Of a DNA stretch of 6,789 nt, positions 6,123-6,789 are shown in pieces. The translations under genes and the position numbers were made by a program. How positions within the stretch are numbered: position 1 is the first letter of the stretch; every line of letters starts with the position of its first letter. The DNA comes from an uncultured Microcoleaceae cyanobacterium (GTDB taxonomy: Bacteria; Cyanobacteriota; Cyanobacteriia; Cyanobacteriales; Microcoleaceae): NCBI GenBank assembly GCA_938083405.1, contig CALKCV010000037.1, positions 1-6,789 on the forward strand. The letters are read 5' to 3'. A model generated the notes under the pieces. It searched no databases, was not told the origin of the DNA, and saw nothing but the letters and a program-made list of their open reading frames with translations.

Positions 6123-6144
6123 CGGTTTTTTGAACAAAAAACCG
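6123..6144. terminator. Perfect 10-bp inverted repeat rich in T/A, possible weak terminator
   Basis: CGGTTTTTTG (6123-6132) and CAAAAAACCG (6135-6144) are exact reverse complements separated by AA. It lies 103 bases after the phosphoribosyltransferase stop. A short CCG/CGG stem (6114-6116 with 6123-6125) precedes the six Ts, a poor version of an intrinsic terminator on the plus strand. The symmetry is certain; a terminator role is weakly supported. Confidence 0.3.
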
Positions 6145-6182
6145 TATGCTTAACTACAATACCTTCGCCATTTTTCTTGTAG

Positions 6183-6303
6183 TAGCCCGTCTAGGCTAAA
6201 ATTGTGAGTAATATTTTTGTCTCTTGGTGCAACTAACAACTGACAACTGACAACTAACTTTAGCGTTAATATTTTTACCCACAATTTTAGGCTAGATGCC
6301 CTA
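6183..6303. repeat. Long imperfect inverted repeat enclosing a heptamer array
   Basis: Arms 6183-6211 and 6275-6303 match at 24 of 29 positions when one is reverse-complemented. The best core is CTAAAATTGTG (6196-6206) against CACAATTTTAG (6280-6290), exact over 11 bases. The 63-base interior holds the heptamer array at 6231-6258. TAATATTTTT occurs as a direct repeat at 6209-6218 and 6267-6276. No coding capacity is present. The shape suggests a small non-autonomous element or a large hairpin, but no clear target-site duplication was seen. Confidence 0.65.
6231..6258 (+). repeat. Heptamer array AACTAAC/AACTGAC inside the inverted repeat
   Basis: Four contiguous units are AACTAAC, AACTGAC, AACTGAC, AACTAAC. 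The order of variants is symmetric, unlike the alternating array at 5297-5331. Confidence 0.75.
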
Positions 6304-6396
6304 GTAGGTTGGGTGCAGCTTCGCAGGGCCCAACGAAGATGTTGGGTTTCGCTGTCGCGTAAAGCCTTCGGCATGCTTCGCTAACGCGCTACCTAC
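6304..6396. repeat. GTAGGTTGGG...ACCTAC intergenic repeat element
   Basis: The 93-base segment begins GTAGGT (6304-6309) and ends ACCTAC (6391-6396), short inverted ends. Inside, CCCAAC (6329-6334) pairs with GTTGGG (6341-6346) around a 6-base loop, and the right half contains CGCGTAAAGCC (6356-6366, also at 2488-2498), the palindrome GCATGC, and GCTAACGC. From memory, GTAGGTTGGG-type and CGCGTTAGCGAAGC-type sequences are common intergenic repeats in cyanobacteria; I could not verify this here. Confidence 0.6.
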
Positions 6397-6515
6397 GAAT
6401 GGTATTTTTTCTTGAGGGCGTTGGTATTGTAACTACTTACGGGGGCTTTTTGGAGTTTTAAAAAATCGTTATGAGTACGATCTAAAAAAGGAGATAGACC
6501 CTACCGCTCTCAACG

Positions 6516-6521
6516 TACAAT
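6516..6521 (+). promoter_or_regulatory. Possible -10 box of comB
   Basis: TACAAT matches the -10 consensus in five of six bases and lies 33 bases before the GTG start. No -35 of quality is visible 16-18 bases upstream. Confidence 0.25.
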
Positions 6522-6554
6522 ACTAATCGACAGTAAATTAGTAGTAGGTTCGCC

Positions 6555-6789
6555 GTGAAAGTTTTCATTTATCATACTCCCGAAGAAACTCCCACCGATA
6601 AACTGCCCGACTGCGCGATCGCCGTTGACGTTCTCAGGGCCACGACGACCATGGCCACTGCTCTCCATGCTGGGGCGGAAGGGGTCCAAGTCTTTAGCGA
6701 CGTTAACGAATTAATGGAGGTCAGCGAAAAATGGCCGGAGGATAAACGCATTCGCGTGGGGGAACGCGGGGGCAAAAAAGTTGAAGGTT
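6555..6789 (+). CDS. comB: 2-phosphosulfolactate phosphatase (ComB family), 5' part
   Basis: The first 78 codons are present; the gene runs off the window. The protein starts at GTG with MKVFIYHTPEETPTD, then CAIAVDVLRATTTMATAL (20-37), the strongly conserved N-terminal ComB block with D25, R28 and T30-T32, and later RVGERGGKKVEG (67-78), the GERGG motif. ComB is a Mg-dependent phosphatase that converts 2-phosphosulfolactate to sulfolactate, a step of coenzyme M synthesis in methanogens. Cyanobacteria carry homologues although they are not known to make coenzyme M, so the physiological substrate here is uncertain. An in-frame TAA at 6534-6536 and the absence of other start codons after it fix GTG 6555 as the start. 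The Shine-Dalgarno is weak (AGG at 6546-6548). It is preceded by 534 bp without a gene, so it probably has its own promoter. Confidence 0.93.
   Translation, partial: MKVFIYHTPEETPTDKLPDCAIAVDVLRATTTMATALHAGAEGVQVFSDVNELMEVSEKWPEDKRIRVGERGGKKVEG

Larger units (their letters stand above)
6021..6554. other. 534-bp repeat-dense spacer upstream of comB
   Basis: No convincing gene was found on either strand. It holds in order: composite repeat copy 2 (6032-6101), an A/T-rich inverted repeat (6123-6144), a long imperfect inverted repeat with a heptamer array in its loop (6183-6303), a GTAGGT...ACCTAC element (6304-6396), and an unstructured A/T-rich 150 bp leading to comB with a small ATCGT/ACGAT stem (6465-6469 with 6477-6481) and an isolated AAGGAG at about 6487-6492 with no start codon after it. 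Confidence 0.7.

Noticed and set aside
6150..6374. A 74-codon minus-strand frame
   Set aside because: It reads through the inverted repeat, the heptamer array and the GTAGGT element; repeat sequence explains it fully.
6183..6396. Insertion sequence remnant
   Set aside because: Inverted ends exist, but there is no transposase fragment in any frame and no clear target duplication, so only a repeat-element call is made.
1..6789. CRISPR array or direct-repeat/spacer structure
   Set aside because: All repeats are contiguous 7-mers or single inverted pairs; there are no 25-40 base direct repeats separated by unique spacers and no cas gene.

Overview
The window looks like the chromosome of a filamentous, Oscillatoria/Microcoleus-like cyanobacterium. 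The palindrome GCGATCGC (HIP1), the hallmark cyanobacterial octamer, occurs 11 times in 6.8 kb. The intergenic spacers carry heptanucleotide tandem arrays of the STRR kind known from filamentous cyanobacteria. The proteins (rnz with a TTG start, a CHASE2-PAS adenylyl cyclase, a COG1926 phosphoribosyltransferase, a ComB homologue) are also typical of that group. The genus is an inference.

Layout: (1) On the minus strand, 19-1185, a secreted SpoIID/LytB-type protein, probably a peptidoglycan lytic transglycosylase. (2) A 135-bp divergent promoter region, then rnz (tRNA 3' processing) at 1321-2259 on the plus strand. (3) A 365-bp repeat-rich spacer ending in a heptamer array that runs into the next start codon. 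(4) A membrane-bound class III adenylyl cyclase (CHASE2, three TM helices, PAS, catalytic domain) at 2625-5114. (5) A 231-bp spacer with palindromes and two heptamer arrays facing each other. (6) A phosphoribosyltransferase-family protein of unknown substrate at 5346-6020. (7) A 534-bp spacer holding at least four distinct repeat structures. (8) The 5' part of comB (2-phosphosulfolactate phosphatase) from 6555 to the window edge.

The genes do not form an obvious pathway. They are housekeeping or signalling genes separated by long, repeat-filled spacers and are probably mostly monocistronic. No defence system, CRISPR array, transposase, rRNA or tRNA was seen. The most notable content lies between genes: six heptamer arrays of two classes, all close to gene ends. 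One composite module (AATTATT array plus a conserved flank of about 36-40 bp ending in GGAGCGTTAA) occurs twice in opposite orientation, at 2551-2626 and 6032-6101, exactly bracketing the cyclase and phosphoribosyltransferase genes. A third structure, at 6183-6303, carries a heptamer array in the loop of a long imperfect inverted repeat. All repeat alignments were made by eye.
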